Shown here piece by piece: positions 1 to 9,168 of a DNA stretch of 64,000 nucleotides (position 1 is the first letter of the stretch; each line of letters begins with the position of its first letter). The notes beneath the pieces were generated by a model. It made no database searches. It was not told the origin of the DNA and was given only the letters and a program-made list of their open reading frames with translations. The stretch covers positions 62,001-126,000 of the forward strand of contig NZ_CP138335.1 of assembly GCF_040256745.1 (NCBI RefSeq), in the 5' to 3' direction. This DNA comes from Scrofimicrobium sp. R131 (GTDB taxonomy: Bacteria > Actinomycetota > Actinomycetes > Actinomycetales > Actinomycetaceae). The translations under genes were made by a program, and so were the position numbers.

Positions 1-175
1 GGGTCGAAGCACCGGCGAGATTCCGCCCGGGGCTGTCCTGATAGCCCTGATCCTGGCGCTTGTGGCTGTGGGCGTGGGTTTGATTGTCTACGTCCTCCGG
101 CTCCTTCTGGCCCAAGCGGTCAGCCGCGACGTGGAGGCCAACCAGTTGGCGGCCGAACTGGACGGGGTGATCTGA
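1..175 (+). CDS. DUF2975 membrane protein, C-terminal fragment
   Basis: Only the last 57 codons are in the window; the gene enters from the left edge in the frame starting at base 2. The visible part is one hydrophobic helix (rich in A, L, V, G) followed by a soluble tail with EANQLAAELD, which resembles the end of DUF2975 membrane proteins. Its TGA overlaps the ATG of the next gene (TGATG). DUF2975 proteins are commonly paired in this way with a small XRE/YozG-type regulator, as here. The function of the family is not established. Confidence 0.75.
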   Translation, partial: GRSTGEIPPGAVLIALILALVAVGVGLIVYVLRLLLAQAVSRDVEANQLAAELDGVI

Positions 176-408
176 TGCCGATTGTGGTGGACATCGATGT
201 CATGCTGGCAAAAAGGAAGATGTCTGTCGGGACGCTGGCAGAGCGGATCAACCTTTCACCCGCCAACTTGGCAGTACTGAAGAACAATCGAGCCAAGGCC
301 GTTCGCTTCACCACTTTGGACGCCCTGTGTCGGGTGCTCGAGTGTCAACCGGGCGATCTGTTGCGGTGGGTGCCTGAAGGCGACTCGGGAACCGAAGCCA
401 GCCAGTAG
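175..408 (+). CDS. Small XRE/YozG-type helix-turn-helix regulator
   Basis: A 77-residue protein that is almost entirely a Cro/C1-type HTH: MLAKRKMSVGTLAERINLSP, then a recognition helix ending in AVRFTTLDALCRVLECQPGDLL. The last block is typical of YozG-like transcriptional regulators found next to DUF2975 genes. The start codon overlaps the stop of the upstream DUF2975 gene, so the two are probably translationally coupled. It probably autoregulates the pair; this is inferred from family context, since the promoter lies outside the window. A strong hairpin follows it. Confidence 0.85.
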   Translation: MPIVVDIDVMLAKRKMSVGTLAERINLSPANLAVLKNNRAKAVRFTTLDALCRVLECQPGDLLRWVPEGDSGTEASQ

Positions 409-422
409 GCCACCACCAGGCG

Positions 423-463
423 AACGAGGCGGCCCCCCTCATCCGGTTGGACGCCTCGTTTTG
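423..463 (+). terminator. Rho-independent terminator after the DUF2975/XRE pair
   Basis: The arms AACGAGGCG (423-431) and CGCCTCGTT (452-460) are perfectly complementary around a 20-nt loop and run into TTTTGC. It lies 15 nt after the XRE stop codon and before the next gene. Confidence 0.75.
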
Positions 464-539
464 CTCAGCACTTTTCTAGCTGTCGTCCCAGTTGGGCCGG
501 CCACCACTTTTTCTGGTGCCGTCCGAGAGATACTGAGGC

Positions 540-1541
540 ATGAGGATTTTGCTCTTCGGAGGGACAGCTTGGCTTGGGCGAACCATCGCGCAAGCCGCGA
601 TCATAGCGAACCATGACATCACCTGCGTGGCCCGAGGCTCATCGGTCCCGGCGGCAGCTCGGCTAGTACAGCTCGATCGAGATCTGGACCAAAGCCTCTC
701 TGCCCTGCCGGCGGGCCGCTGGGATGCGGTGATCGATCTGGCCACCCAGCCTGGACACGTCCGGCGGGCGGTGGATCAGCTCCGCGAGCGGGCCGATCAC
801 TACCTCTTCATTTCGTCCGGAAACGCCTATGCTTCGCTTTCGGACCCAGGGATTACCGAGGACGCTCCCCTCTGCCGACCGCTGGCTGCCGACTCGATGA
901 CCGCTCCCCACGACTACGGCCCGGCAAAGGTGGCCTGCGAAGAGGCTGTCCTGTCCGCGTTTGGCCCCGACCGCACCACCATCATCCGCCCGGGCCTGAT
1001 TGGAGGACCGGAAGACCCAACCGGACGCAGCACGTATTGGCCCCTACGGTTCGCTCGGCCATCCAACCGCCAGGGTCGGGTGCTGGTCCCTGACGCACTC
1101 GATTACCCCACCTCGGTCATCGACGTGCGTGACCTGGCCGATTGGATCGTCCAACTGGCTGAGGTTCGTGGCGGTGGGATCTTCAATGCGACCGGCGAGG
1201 TGACCTCTCTTGGAAACCACCTTCAGCTGGCCCAAACGGTGACTGAGTCCGAGGGGAAGATGATTGCAGCAGCTCCTGATTGGCTGACTGCACAGGGCGT
1301 GCACGAGTGGATGGGCCCGAAATCGCTGCCCCTTTGGATCAGTGATCCGCAGATGCGGGGCATGGGGGCCCTGTCGAGCCTGCATGCCCTTGAGAACGGA
1401 CTCTCACTTCGGCCACTCCGGGACACCCTGGCTGATTCGCTGGCGTGGGCGGTTGAGGCAAACCTCCCCACCGTGGCCGGAGCCGGACTGACCGACGGTG
1501 AGGAGCAGGCTCTGCTCACCGCTCTCGACGCTCAATGCTAG
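540..1541 (+). CDS. NAD(P)-dependent epimerase/dehydratase-like protein (extended SDR)
   Basis: 333 residues. The N-terminus MRILLFGGTAWLGRTIA is a Rossmann nucleotide-binding loop with the GGTxxLG form seen in extended/atypical SDR proteins. A helix with YGPAKVACE around residue 125 supplies the YxxxK catalytic pair, and VIRPGLIGG-like sequence follows. Proteins of this kind act as sugar-nucleotide epimerases, reductases or isoflavone-reductase-like oxidoreductases; the substrate cannot be told from sequence. It is a single-gene unit between a terminator and a gene-poor stretch, with the ATG at 540 and no strong Shine-Dalgarno. It does not belong to the core origin block and may be an accessory gene. 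Confidence 0.85.
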   Translation: MRILLFGGTAWLGRTIAQAAIIANHDITCVARGSSVPAAARLVQLDRDLDQSLSALPAGRWDAVIDLATQPGHVRRAVDQLRERADHYLFISSGNAYASLSDPGITEDAPLCRPLAADSMTAPHDYGPAKVACEEAVLSAFGPDRTTIIRPGLIGGPEDPTGRSTYWPLRFARPSNRQGRVLVPDALDYPTSVIDVRDLADWIVQLAEVRGGGIFNATGEVTSLGNHLQLAQTVTESEGKMIAAAPDWLTAQGVHEWMGPKSLPLWISDPQMRGMGALSSLHALENGLSLRPLRDTLADSLAWAVEANLPTVAGAGLTDGEEQALLTALDAQC

Positions 1542-2216
1542 ATGGATCGGAGGCAGCGCGGCTGAACCCACCGGTGGTGGCCTTAAGCGAGAAAGGCGGA
1601 AGGGCCGGGCGCGAATGTTGCGGTCCGTGCGAAATAGCAGAGAGAAGGCGCTACTGCATCTTCGTTCGCCGGCCAGGTCAATCAGCACTGTGAGAACACA
1701 AGAGAGCCGCTTCATGCCCCCTCTGAGCTACCTAGTGAAGGCGCCCTGGCAAACCGAGCTAAGGTCACCAGTTACCTAAGGTGGAAGCAATGGTGCGTCG
1801 CGGGCGAGGATAGTCTTCCACTTCATGGAGGATGGCAAAGAACACTTTGCCTAGCCGCTTTCATCGACCGGAGATACCGATCACGGGGGTCTCATCGACG
1901 AAGTGCGCACCCATCGAGCTTCACTCCAGCTCAAGCGCACCGGCCTGGATCCACACAACCCAGGCCTGTTGCAGCACCGTGACCGCCTCGTCCCTAGTGC
2001 TTCGCCCACAGGCAAATCTGAACGTCAGTTCCTCATCAAGCTATGCATCCCTAAGAGGTGAAGGACCTCCGTAGATTAGCCATCCGGAGCTGACGCGGTG
2101 CCGCAGCCACGCTTCCTCAGTAAGGCGAGCGGTGCGAATTAACGCAATCTAGCGGGAGTCTTTGCTGCGTCAAGGCTCCCCCTGGTGCACGAGTCCTGTG
2201 CTTGCTTCCAGAGGAA
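1542..2216. other. Gene-poor stretch with no convincing gene
   Basis: About 675 bases without a recognisable intact gene on either strand. A plus-strand frame around 1870-2060 reads as plausible but broken protein (for example LIDEVRTHRASLQLKRTGLD) that I cannot assign to a family. It begins after an in-frame stop and has no start codon. Together with the decayed toxin-antitoxin pair to its right this looks like a zone of gene decay. Confidence 0.4.
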
Positions 2217-2447
2217 TTAAGAATCCTGAAGGTTGAGCCAGAACTCCGCGCTTGTTCCGAGCGCCGCCGCGATCTGCGCGGCGGACTCGCGAGTGATCTC
2301 CTTCTTGCCGGAGATGATCTCCGAGACGAACTGTGCCGGTCGTCCAAGAACCTCCGCAAAATCGGCCTGAGTCCAGCCACGCGCGGCGAGCTCGTCTGCG
2401 AGGAGTTCCCCGGCCGGGAACACCTCGGCAGCCATCGGCATTCTCAT
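2217..2447 (-). CDS. higA: HigA-type XRE antitoxin, probably shortened
   Basis: 76 residues from the ATG at 2447, which sits 7 nt after GAGGG; a GTG at 2456 is an alternative. The body matches HigA antitoxins closely: FPAGELLADELAARGWTQ, the recognition region GRPAQFVSEIISGKKEIT, and AALGTSAEFWLNLQ. Family members usually continue with a helix such as YxLWxAxQ. Here a TAA follows WLNLQDS, and the same frame downstream reads FLWKQAQD. This looks like a nonsense mutation that removed the C-terminal region. The DNA-binding domain is complete, so a shortened repressor could still be made. It lies 16 nt downstream of the higB remnant. Confidence 0.7.
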   Translation of the reverse strand: MRMPMAAEVFPAGELLADELAARGWTQADFAEVLGRPAQFVSEIISGKKEITRESAAQIAAALGTSAEFWLNLQDS

Positions 2448-2462
2448 GATCGGCACCCTCTT

Positions 2463-2714
2463 TCATTGGTAATCAACCATCTCGACGACAATGACCATCC
2501 GGCCTTCGTCATCCGTCTCGAACTTGATGATAAGACTGAACCGGTCATTCAGGCAGGTGGATGAGGTTCCGGCACGGTTGCCCTTGAGCTGCTCCAAGCG
2601 GAGGGAATGCATCGCATATAGGTCTAGTTCGTCCGTGGCCGCGCGCAGATCTGGCCGATAACGGGCGCCGCATCGAGAATGACTACGACCAAGATCAAGG
2701 ACCGGGACGCCAGA
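2463..2714 (-). pseudogene. higB: HigB-family toxin remnant
   Basis: Reading leftward from about 2714 to the TGA at 2463-2465, the frame gives the C-terminal half of a HigB/RelE-type mRNA interferase: DELDLYAMHSLRLEQLKGNR, then LNDRFSLIIKFETDDEGR and a final VVEMVDYQ. The N-terminal half is missing: the frame opens only after a TGA at 2715-2717 and has no start codon. Another frame just upstream carries DAAPVIGQICAR, which resembles the missing strand-helix region, so a frameshift with a small deletion is likely. The family cleaves mRNA at the ribosome; this copy should be inactive. Confidence 0.65.
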
Positions 2715-2809
2715 TCACTAAGACAAGGAAGCCAGCCTCCGTCTTCCCGAGCCCTTCGCCGTCTCGACAGGCGAAAACGCCCAAATCAGGGGCTCTATTA
2801 CGTCTTGAA

Positions 2810-2885
2810 TGGTGGAGCTAAGGGGACTCGAACCCCTAACCCCCTGCTTGCAAAGCAGGTGCGCTACCAATTGCGCCATAGCCCC
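2810..2885 (-). tRNA. tRNA-Ala (anticodon UGC)
   Basis: The minus strand folds as a full cloverleaf with acceptor GGGGCTA/TAGCTCC, anticodon loop CTTTGCAAG giving UGC, and T-arm AGGGGTTCGAGTCCCCT. The 3' CCA is encoded (2810-2812). The gyrA-DUF3566-tRNA-Ile-tRNA-Ala order is the same as in mycobacteria. Confidence 0.97.
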
Positions 2886-3067
2886 GTCTGGGTGGTGTCG
2901 AATTTACTCTACCGGATCGGTGATGGGATGCCAGAGCTCTTCAGCTGTGGATAGATCCCGAATGGTCTGCCAGACCAAAACCGCTCCGGCAGCACAGGCC
3001 GCGACCACTGAGGCTCGCACCAGGAACTTTTTCATTTCTCCTCCGGTGACCTCGGTATCTGCGACGG

Positions 3068-3141
3068 TGGGCCTAGCTGGGCTCGAACCAGCGACCTCAG
3101 TCTTATCAGGACTGCGCTCTAACCAACTGAGCTATAGGCCC
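3068..3141 (-). tRNA. tRNA-Ile (anticodon GAU)
   Basis: The minus strand gives acceptor GGGCCTA/TAGGCCC, D-arm AGCTCAGTTGGTTAGAGC, an anticodon loop with GAU, and T-arm GCTGGTTCGAGCCCAGC. The 3' CCA is not encoded (CCG follows the discriminator). It is probably transcribed with the DUF3566 gene upstream or from its own promoter in the 75-nt gap. Confidence 0.97.
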
Positions 3142-3216
3142 GTGGACACTGTGAAAGCTTAGCCGATTTTTCGCCGCGTCGGCAAACTGTCCCGCCCTCT
3201 CACAGTGGGAGTTGGA

Positions 3217-3621
3217 TCACTCATCCATCAGGGAGACTTTCAGCCCTCCGACCAGCGAAGCAATCAGGTTGTAGAGCAGCGATCCGAGCGTACAAACCGC
3301 GGTGAACAGCACCACGTTCATGATCCCCAGAATGGTCGCGTAGGACATCACCCGGGGCAGTCGGACGTACTCCATCAGCTCCAGGAACGACTCGGCCCCG
3401 AGTCGGGTCAGGAAGTCCTCCACCGACCCGAACACGTCCATACCGTCCAGCAGCAGCCAGAGCGCCGCGGTGATCACGACGGTGGCAATCCCAACCGCCA
3501 CCGCGAGGATGAAGCTGATCTTCAGCGCCGACCAGGGGTCAATCTTGGCCAGGGTCAGCTCGACTTTGCGCGGCTCGTCATACTCGGCCTCAACTTCCGC
3601 GACCACAGCGTTTTCACTCAT
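3217..3621 (-). CDS. DUF3566 membrane protein downstream of gyrA
   Basis: 134 residues from the ATG at 3621, chosen because it overlaps the gyrA stop codon by 8 nt. An upstream in-frame extension would lie inside gyrA. An acidic N-terminal tail (about 1-25) is followed by two predicted membrane helices, about 33-57 ([20 protein letters not shown]) and about 90-120 ([20 protein letters not shown]). This is the DUF3566 architecture, found directly after gyrA in many actinobacteria (Rv0007 in M. tuberculosis). The molecular role is unknown. Confidence 0.9.
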   Translation of the reverse strand: MSENAVVAEVEAEYDEPRKVELTLAKIDPWSALKISFILAVAVGIATVVITAALWLLLDGMDVFGSVEDFLTRLGAESFLELMEYVRLPRVMSYATILGIMNVVLFTAVCTLGSLLYNLIASLVGGLKVSLMDE

Positions 3622-6238
3622 TCTCGGTCCCCTCGGATTCAGTGGTCTCGGCCTCTCCCGATTCCGCGTCCTCTTGGTCTTCTTCGTCCCCACCGTTGCG
3701 GGTGATCGCGATGACCCGGTCGCTTTCATCGGGTCGCGCGAAAATGACGCCCTTGGTGTTGCGCCCCGTGGAGCGAACGTCACCTGCACTAACCCTAACC
3801 AGTTTTCCGCTCTCAGTGATAACCATGACATCTTCTTCGGGCTCAATCACGAGGGCTCCAACCAGCGCTCCGCGCTCGGGGGCCAGGTCAGCGACCTTTA
3901 TCCCCAGTCCGCCTCGACCTTGAACTCGATACTCCGCCAGCGGCGTCCGCTTGGCGTATCCGCCCTCGGTGACCACCAGGAGGTCCGCATCCGGCTCGAC
4001 CACCTCCATCGTCAGGAGTTCGTCTTCGGGGCGGAACCGCATCCCCATCACGCCGGAGGTGGACCGACCCATCGGGCGCAGCTGCTCGTCGTCGGCGGTG
4101 AACCGGATCGACATGCCCTGCTTGGACACCAGGATGACGTCGTCGGTGGCGTTGACGATCTCGGCTGACACCACCTCGTCCGGCTGGCCGTCCCCGTCTT
4201 CGCGCAGGTTGATGGCGATCAGACCGGCTGAGCGCGGCGAGTCGTACTCGGCCAGGCGGGTCTTCTTGACCAAGCCGGACTTGGTCGCCAACAGCAGGTA
4301 CTCCGCGTCCTCGTAGGACTCGATCCGCATGACCTGGGCAATGGCCTCCCCCGGCTGGAAAGCCAGCAGGTTCGCCACGTGCTGACCCTTGGCGTCGCGC
4401 CCGCCTTCCGGCAGCTGGTACGCCTTGGCCCGGTAAACCCGTCCCTGGTTGGTGAAGAACAGCAGCCAGTCGTGGGTGGAGGTGACGAAGAAGTGTTCCA
4501 CCGCGTCGTCTCCGCGCAGCTGCGCACCGCGCACACCCTTGCCACCGCGCTTTTGGGAGCGGTAGTTGTCCTCGCGGGTCCGCTTGGCGTAGCCCTCCCG
4601 GGTAATGGTGACCACGACGCGTTCTTCCGCGATCAGCTCTTCGTCGGACAGGTCTCCGCCGAACGGAACGATGGCGGTCTTTCGCTCGTCACCGAACTTG
4701 TCCACAATCACGGCCAGCTCATCGGAGATGATCTGCCGCTGGCGCGTCGGCGAGGACAGGATGTCCTGCAGGTCCTCGACCCGAGCCTTGATTTCGGCGT
4801 GCTCGTCCAGGATCTTCTGGCGTTCCAGGGCAGCCAGGCGTCGCAGCTGCAGCGCCAGAATCGCGTTGGCCTGAATCTCGTCGATCTGCAACAGCTCCAT
4901 CAGCCCGGTCCGCGCTTCGTCCACCGTGGGTGAACGACGGATCAGGGCGATCACTTCGTCCAGCATGTCCAGCGCGCGCAGGTAGCCGTCCAAGATGTGC
5001 AGCCGCTCGCGCGCCTTGGCGAGGCGGAACTTGGTTCGGCGAACAATCACTTCCAGCTGGTGCTTGACCCAGTAGTGCACGAAGCCGTCGAGGCTCAGCG
5101 TGCGCGGCACCCCGTCGACCAGCGCCAACATGTTGGCGGGGAACGAGTCCTGCAGCTGGGTGCGCTTGTACAGGTTGTTCAGCACCACCTGGGCCACCGC
5201 ATCGCGCTTTAGCACGATGATGAGCCGCTGGCCGTTCCGCCCCGAAGTCTCGTCGCGAATATCGGCAATGCCGGTCAGCTGGCCGGTGTTGGTCAGCTCG
5301 GCAATCTTGGCGGCCAGGTTGTCCGGGTTGACCTGGTAGGGCAGCTCCTTGATCACCAGGCAGGTGCGGCCGTGCAGTTCCTCCACGTCGACAACCGCCC
5401 GCTGCACGATGGCGCCGCGGCCGGTCCGGTAGGCCTGCTCAATCCCCTTCCGCCCCAAAATGGTGGCGCCGGTCGGGAAGTCAGGTCCCTTGATCCGTTC
5501 AAGCAGGGCCTCCAGCAGCTCCTCGCGGGTCGCCTCCGGGTGCTCCAGGTACCACTGAACGCCGGCAGACACCTCGCGCAGGTTGTGCGGGGGAATCCGG
5601 GTAGCCATGCCGACCGCGATCCCCTCCGAGCCGTTCACCAGCAGGTTCGGGAACCGAGCCGGCAGTACGGTCGGCTCCTGAGCGCGGCCGTCGTAGTTTT
5701 CCTGGAAGTCGACGGTCGCCTCGTCAATTTCCCGGGTCATTTCCATCGCCAGCGGAGCCATCTTGCACTCCGTGTACCGGGGCGCGGCCGGCCCCAGGTT
5801 TCCGGGCGAGCCGAAGTTACCCTGACCGGCTACCAGCGGGTAGCGCATCGACCACCATTGGACGAGGCGGGCGAGCGCGTCGTAAACGGAGGCGTCCCCG
5901 TGCGGGTGGTAGTGGGCCATCACGTCGCCGACCACGCGCATGCACTTGTAGAAGCCAGCGTCGGGACGGTAGCCACCGTCGTACATGGTGTAGAGGATCC
6001 GGCGGTGGACGGGCTTCAAGCCGTCGCGCACGTCCGGCAGCGCCCGACCCACGATCACGCTCATCGCGTAGTCCAGGTAGGAGCGCTGCATCTCAGATTC
6101 GAGGTCGACCGGGTCAATTCGGCCGATGACGCCCACGGTTCCCTCCCCGGCTGCGGCCGCAACCGCCTCGGCCACTTCGGCGGCCTCCCGGTTCTGGTCG
6201 GAGCTGTTCAGTTCTTCCGAATTCTTTTCGTCACTCAT
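3614..6238 (-). CDS. gyrA: DNA gyrase subunit A
   Basis: 874 residues, full length. GyrA breaks and rejoins DNA in the A2B2 gyrase that introduces negative supercoils. The first 40 residues are an acidic/alanine-rich extension before the conserved core. The quinolone-binding helix region has [10 protein letters not shown] at 111-120, and the active tyrosine is Y155 in PRYTE. The C-terminal half carries the six-bladed beta-pinwheel repeats (for example [17 protein letters not shown]), with the GyrA-box-like [10 protein letters not shown]. The tail is strongly acidic. The ATG has GGAGGG 10 nt upstream and lies 23 nt from gyrB, so the two are cotranscribed. Residue 116 is Ala where many bacteria have the quinolone-contacting Ser. 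Confidence 0.98.
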   Translation of the reverse strand: MSDEKNSEELNSSDQNREAAEVAEAVAAAAGEGTVGVIGRIDPVDLESEMQRSYLDYAMSVIVGRALPDVRDGLKPVHRRILYTMYDGGYRPDAGFYKCMRVVGDVMAHYHPHGDASVYDALARLVQWWSMRYPLVAGQGNFGSPGNLGPAAPRYTECKMAPLAMEMTREIDEATVDFQENYDGRAQEPTVLPARFPNLLVNGSEGIAVGMATRIPPHNLREVSAGVQWYLEHPEATREELLEALLERIKGPDFPTGATILGRKGIEQAYRTGRGAIVQRAVVDVEELHGRTCLVIKELPYQVNPDNLAAKIAELTNTGQLTGIADIRDETSGRNGQRLIIVLKRDAVAQVVLNNLYKRTQLQDSFPANMLALVDGVPRTLSLDGFVHYWVKHQLEVIVRRTKFRLAKARERLHILDGYLRALDMLDEVIALIRRSPTVDEARTGLMELLQIDEIQANAILALQLRRLAALERQKILDEHAEIKARVEDLQDILSSPTRQRQIISDELAVIVDKFGDERKTAIVPFGGDLSDEELIAEERVVVTITREGYAKRTREDNYRSQKRGGKGVRGAQLRGDDAVEHFFVTSTHDWLLFFTNQGRVYRAKAYQLPEGGRDAKGQHVANLLAFQPGEAIAQVMRIESYEDAEYLLLATKSGLVKKTRLAEYDSPRSAGLIAINLREDGDGQPDEVVSAEIVNATDDVILVSKQGMSIRFTADDEQLRPMGRSTSGVMGMRFRPEDELLTMEVVEPDADLLVVTEGGYAKRTPLAEYRVQGRGGLGIKVADLAPERGALVGALVIEPEEDVMVITESGKLVRVSAGDVRSTGRNTKGVIFARPDESDRVIAITRNGGDEEDQEDAESGEAETTESEGTENE

Positions 6239-6261
6239 TATGTGGTTCCCTCCGGAAGACT

Positions 6262-8328
6262 CTAAGCGTCAATGAAACGAACGTCTTGGGCGTTGCGCTG
6301 AATGAAGGTTCGGCGCGATTCCACGTCGTCACCCATGAGGATGGTGAAGATTTCGTCGGCAGCGGCCGCCTCCCCCACCTCAACCTGCTTCAGCAGGCGA
6401 CGGTCAGGATCCATCGTGGTTTCCCACAGCTCCTGATCGTTCATCTCACCCAACCCCTTGTAGCGCTGGATGGCCCCGTTCTTGGGCAGCTTCCAACCGC
6501 GCGCGGCTCCCTCTTCGAGGGCTTCGTCCCGCTCCGGATCGGAGTAAACGTACTGGTGCGGAGCGTTGGTCCACTTGAGGCGGTACAGCGGGGGTGTGGC
6601 CAGGTAGATGTGGCCTTCCTCCACCAGCGGCTTCATGTAGCGGAAGAAGAAAGTCATCAGCAGGGTGGCGATGTGCTGGCCGTCCACGTCCGCGTCTGCC
6701 ATCACGATCACCTTGTGATAGCGCAGCTTCTCCCGGTCAAACTCTTCGCCAATGCCGGTGCCCAAAGCCCCGATCAGCGCCTGAATCGTTTCCGAGTTCA
6801 TCGCCCGGTCAATCCGCGCCTTCTCCACGTTCAGGATCTTTCCCCGCAGCGGCAAAATGGCCTGGGTGTCCGGGTTGCGCCCGGTCACGGCCGAACCGCC
6901 GGCGGAGTCGCCCTCAACGATGAAAATTTCGCATTCCTCCGCATTGCGCGAGGAGCAGTCCCGCAGCTTTGAGGGCATCGAGACCGAGTCCAGTGCTGTC
7001 TTTCGCCGGGTGGCCTCGCGGGCCTTCCGGGCGGCCACGCGGGCCTGCTGCGCCGCCTGCCCCTTGGCTACGATCGCCCGGGCCTCCTGCGGATGCGCGT
7101 CCAGCCAGTCGCCAAGCAGCTGGTAAACCTGGGTTTGAACGAAGGTACGTGCCTCCGTGTTCCCCAGCTTAGTTTTCGTCTGACCCTCGAACTGCGGCTC
7201 GGTCAGTTTGACCGACAGGACGGCGGTAAGCCCCTCGCGGACGTCGTCGCCCGTCAGGTTCTCATCCTTTTCCTTCTGCAGGTTCTTGTCGCGAGCATAC
7301 TTGTTGATCACCGTGGTGAGGGCGGTCCGGAAGCCCTCCTCGTGGGTTCCACCTTCGGTGGTGTTGATCGTATTCGCGTAGGTGTGGATGGTCGGTGCAT
7401 ACGCCTGGGTCCACCGCATCGCAATCTCCAGGGACAGGGTGCCTTCGGCGTTTTCGGTCTCCAGATCGATAATGTCGTTGTTGATTACCTGGGCCTTCTT
7501 CGTCGTGTCCAGGTACTCGACGTAGTCACGCAAACCGTACTGGTAGCAGTAGCTGACCGTGCGGAACTCTTCCTCGGTGGCGGTGACCTCTTCGGCGTCA
7601 CCGGCAATCTCGTCGCCGGCCACGCTCTGCCCGGGCCGTTCGTCGGTCAGGGTGATCCGCAGGCCCTTGTTCAGGAACGCCATCTGTTGGAAACGCTGGC
7701 GCAGAACCTCGAAGGAAAAATTCACCGTCTCGAAGATCTCCGGGTCCGGCCAGAAGGTCTGGATGGTCCCCGTCTCTTCGGTTTCCTCTCCCCGAGCCAG
7801 TTGAGAAATCGGGTGGCCACCGTTGGCGAAGGACATCCGCCAGGCATAGCCCTGCCGCTTGACCACGGTGTCGACCCGAGCCGACAGCGCGTTGACGACG
7901 GAGATACCCACCCCGTGCAGACCGCCGGAAACGGCGTATCCGCCCCCACCGAACTTGCCGCCCGCGTGCAGAATGGTCATGACCACCTCGACGGTGGGCT
8001 TGCCCTCGGTTGGGTGCAGGTCCACAGGAATACCGCGGCCGTTGTCTTCGACGCGCACCCCACCATCAGCCAGGATCGTCACCTTGATGTGGTCGCAGTA
8101 GCCGGCCAACGCCTCGTCGACCGAGTTGTCCACCACCTCGTACACCAGGTGGTGCAAGCCCCGCTCACCGGTGGAACCGATGTACATGCCCGGGCGTTTG
8201 CGGACGGCTTCCAAGCCTTCCAAGACGGTGATGTCAGCCGCCTCATAATGATCGTTGCCCGGTGCCGGAGCCGAGTTGGATTCGATCTGATCCTGCCCGT
8301 CGACCATTACTTCGTTTTCTTCTGTCAC
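6262..8328 (-). CDS. gyrB: DNA gyrase subunit B
   Basis: 688 residues; the ATPase subunit of gyrase. The GHKL ATP-binding fold is clear ([41 protein letters not shown]), the transducer has QTKTKLGN, and the TOPRIM part has EGDSAGGSA and DADVDGQHI with the metal-binding acidic residues. The GTG start at 8328 has GGGAG 7 nt upstream; about 35 residues precede the conserved core. It is followed within 23 nt by gyrA. The 243-bp region before it (8329-8571) separates it from dciA and contains an AT-rich patch near 8470-8490 (minus strand TAGAAT) that may hold the promoter, though no convincing -35 was found. Confidence 0.98.
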   Translation of the reverse strand: MTEENEVMVDGQDQIESNSAPAPGNDHYEAADITVLEGLEAVRKRPGMYIGSTGERGLHHLVYEVVDNSVDEALAGYCDHIKVTILADGGVRVEDNGRGIPVDLHPTEGKPTVEVVMTILHAGGKFGGGGYAVSGGLHGVGISVVNALSARVDTVVKRQGYAWRMSFANGGHPISQLARGEETEETGTIQTFWPDPEIFETVNFSFEVLRQRFQQMAFLNKGLRITLTDERPGQSVAGDEIAGDAEEVTATEEEFRTVSYCYQYGLRDYVEYLDTTKKAQVINNDIIDLETENAEGTLSLEIAMRWTQAYAPTIHTYANTINTTEGGTHEEGFRTALTTVINKYARDKNLQKEKDENLTGDDVREGLTAVLSVKLTEPQFEGQTKTKLGNTEARTFVQTQVYQLLGDWLDAHPQEARAIVAKGQAAQQARVAARKAREATRRKTALDSVSMPSKLRDCSSRNAEECEIFIVEGDSAGGSAVTGRNPDTQAILPLRGKILNVEKARIDRAMNSETIQALIGALGTGIGEEFDREKLRYHKVIVMADADVDGQHIATLLMTFFFRYMKPLVEEGHIYLATPPLYRLKWTNAPHQYVYSDPERDEALEEGAARGWKLPKNGAIQRYKGLGEMNDQELWETTMDPDRRLLKQVEVGEAAAADEIFTILMGDDVESRRTFIQRNAQDVRFIDA

Positions 8329-8571
8329 CTGTCGTCTCCCTACTCATCGGCTCGGACCGACTAGGTGGGTGTCCGCACCCTGGACGAGGCGGGTCAGGCT
8401 TGCGCCAACATGGTCCCGCGGCGTAGAGCGCACTAAGGTTTCCCCCTGGCACGAGCCGATTTCATTCCTCAATATTCTAACAAATTTGGCCTGAGATTAC
8501 CCATCCGGACCGGCCCAACTTGGCTTCCTGCTGCGGTTTTACGTGAGTATTCTCACCAGTTAGTGATCGGC

Positions 8572-9168
8572 CTAACCGTAGGTGTCCCGGGGCCCTCGAC
8601 CGGGCACTCGAAACTGCCCGTGATGCCAGGACGGGGGCCGCGGTCCGTGCACCACCACCTGGCGCACGGCCTGCTCTCCCAGCTCCTCGGCCACCCGTCT
8701 CTCGATGGTCGGCAGCAGCAGGCGGAGCTGCTGCGCCCAGGCCGTCGAGTCGGTCCGCACCTGCAATTTTCCGTCCGCAAACGACTCGATCTCACAGTGC
8801 TGGGCCACCTGTGGTCCGACGATCTCCTCCCAGTGCGCAGCCACATCCCCCAAGGACAGAGGCACCTGCCATTCGGGCCGAGCTGCCAGCCGCCCAATCA
8901 CCGACCCCAGCGGCTGCGGGTCAAACCTGGACGGACCGGTCCCGTTCTTGGACCGCGCCATTCCCGGGCCGGGCCGCCACCCGGTTGAGGCCGGCTCCGC
9001 CTCGTCCACCTGCTGTGGCTGCCGGGTTCCAGCCCAGTCGAATCGGCGCCGAATCGGCAGTCCAACCGAAGCTTGGCGCATCCGCTCGAAAGCTTCGCGC
9101 ACGAACGCTTCCTGGTCCTCGGGCCGCCCGGCCGAGCTCTCCGGGGGAAGGTTCGGCGTCTCAGTCAC
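8572..9168 (-). CDS. dciA: DciA-like protein (DUF721), presumed replicative helicase loader/operator
   Basis: 198 residues. The C-terminal half carries the DUF721/DciA domain, with WEEIVGPQVAQHCEIESFAD, then LQVRTDSTAWAQQLRLLLP and VRQVVVHGP. The N-terminal half is low-complexity. DciA proteins are the ancestral partners of DnaB helicase where DnaC/DnaI are absent, as in actinobacteria; the position between recF and gyrB is the usual actinobacterial one. The GTG start overlaps the recF stop by 8 nt, indicating translational coupling. Confidence 0.9.
   Translation of the reverse strand: MTETPNLPPESSAGRPEDQEAFVREAFERMRQASVGLPIRRRFDWAGTRQPQQVDEAEPASTGWRPGPGMARSKNGTGPSRFDPQPLGSVIGRLAARPEWQVPLSLGDVAAHWEEIVGPQVAQHCEIESFADGKLQVRTDSTAWAQQLRLLLPTIERRVAEELGEQAVRQVVVHGPRPPSWHHGQFRVPGRGPRDTYG

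Noticed and set aside
423-463. CRISPR repeat or small RNA
   Set aside because: The palindrome is single-copy and placed after a stop codon with a T-tract, so it is a terminator. No array of spaced repeats occurs anywhere in the window.
1404-1779. Overlapping frames on both strands at the end of the epimerase gene
   Set aside because: They are out-of-frame readings of the epimerase gene and its short downstream tail, Arg/Ser/Pro-rich, with no family features.
4690-4705. TTGTCCACA DnaA box inside gyrA
   Set aside because: A single match (AACTTGTCCACAATC on the plus strand) in coding sequence without neighbours; expected by chance and codon usage.
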